The notes beneath the pieces are model-generated. The model was given only the letters and a program-made list of their open reading frames with translations. It did no database searches and was not told the DNA's origin. From Candidatus Iainarchaeum sp. (lineage in GTDB: Archaea > Iainarchaeota > Iainarchaeia > Iainarchaeales > Iainarchaeaceae), in NCBI GenBank assembly GCA_013331625.1, contig DUGC01000033.1, forward strand, positions 15,326 through 21,255: a stretch of DNA of 5,930 bases, given 5' to 3'. Of the stretch, positions 5,901 through 5,930 are shown piece by piece; position 1 is the stretch's first letter, and every line of letters begins with the position of its first letter. Both the position numbers and the translations under genes were made by a program.

Positions 5901-5919
5901 ATGTGGCTAAAAGCCACAT
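5901..5919. repeat. 8-bp hairpin just downstream of tRNA-Ser
   Basis: ATGTGGCT (5901-5908) pairs with AGCCACAT (5912-5919) around AAA, starting 3 nt after the discriminator base. It may mark the 3' trailer of the precursor. No T-tract follows within the window, so it is not a clear archaeal terminator. Confidence 0.6.
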
Positions 5920-5930
5920 AGAAGGACGTG

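Noticed and set aside
5708..5917. Minus-strand reading frame of 69 codons beginning M-A-F-S-H and containing E-D-E-I-R-T-R-A-P-F
   Set aside because: It is the antisense of the tRNA exon and intron. The R-T-R-A-P-F pattern is a well-known false protein produced by translating tRNA genes.
1..5930. CRISPR array, insertion sequence, integrase or attachment site
   Set aside because: No regularly spaced direct repeats, transposase motifs or duplicated tRNA 3' end are visible; the short hairpin repeats near the tRNA do not have the array layout.

Overview
This looks like archaeal chromosomal DNA. The main signs are a tRNA-Ser gene whose intron lies at the canonical archaeal 37/38 position within a bulge-helix-bulge-like fold, no encoded CCA tail, TATA boxes such as TATTTAAA and TATTTATA, T-tract terminators, and an aminotransferase most like the archaeal AlaT group. 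The surface-protein style (Cys-paired Ig-like repeats, a VWA domain, a C-terminal membrane anchor) would suit a little-studied lineage such as a DPANN archaeon, but the sequence alone does not prove the phylum.

Layout. Positions 2-904 hold the 3' part of a gene for an exported, C-terminally anchored Ig-like-repeat protein; its start lies outside the window. Its stop codon overlaps the start of a second surface-protein gene (904-3957, 1017 aa) with a signal peptide, about seven Ig-like segments with spaced cysteine pairs, an intact-MIDAS VWA domain and a C-terminal transmembrane anchor. The two are surely co-transcribed, and both carry the same GLFSL motif just before the anchor. After a 100-nt gap with candidate TATA boxes comes a complete AlaT/AlaA-type aminotransferase (4058-5266), probably read from a leaderless mRNA.

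The last 660 bases are non-coding. Positions 5384-5527 contain a promoter, a foldable unit and a T6 terminator that together look like a free-standing small RNA gene of about 115 nt: a long closing helix leads to a three-way junction with a UUCG-capped hairpin. I cannot assign it to a known RNA family, and it is the best candidate here for something undescribed. Positions 5636-5727 hold related CTTTTCTTTTGGG-like repeats in both orientations, ending in a perfect 13-bp hairpin 3 nt before the tRNA. tRNA-Ser(UGA) occupies 5728-5897 with an 86-nt intron (5766-5851). That intron carries two more perfect hairpins of the same sequence style, which suggests that a repeat family has spread around and into the tRNA gene.

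Functionally, the two surface proteins probably form an adhesion or envelope module. The aminotransferase (alanine/pyruvate-type metabolism), the putative small RNA and the tRNA look like separate transcription units that happen to be neighbours.
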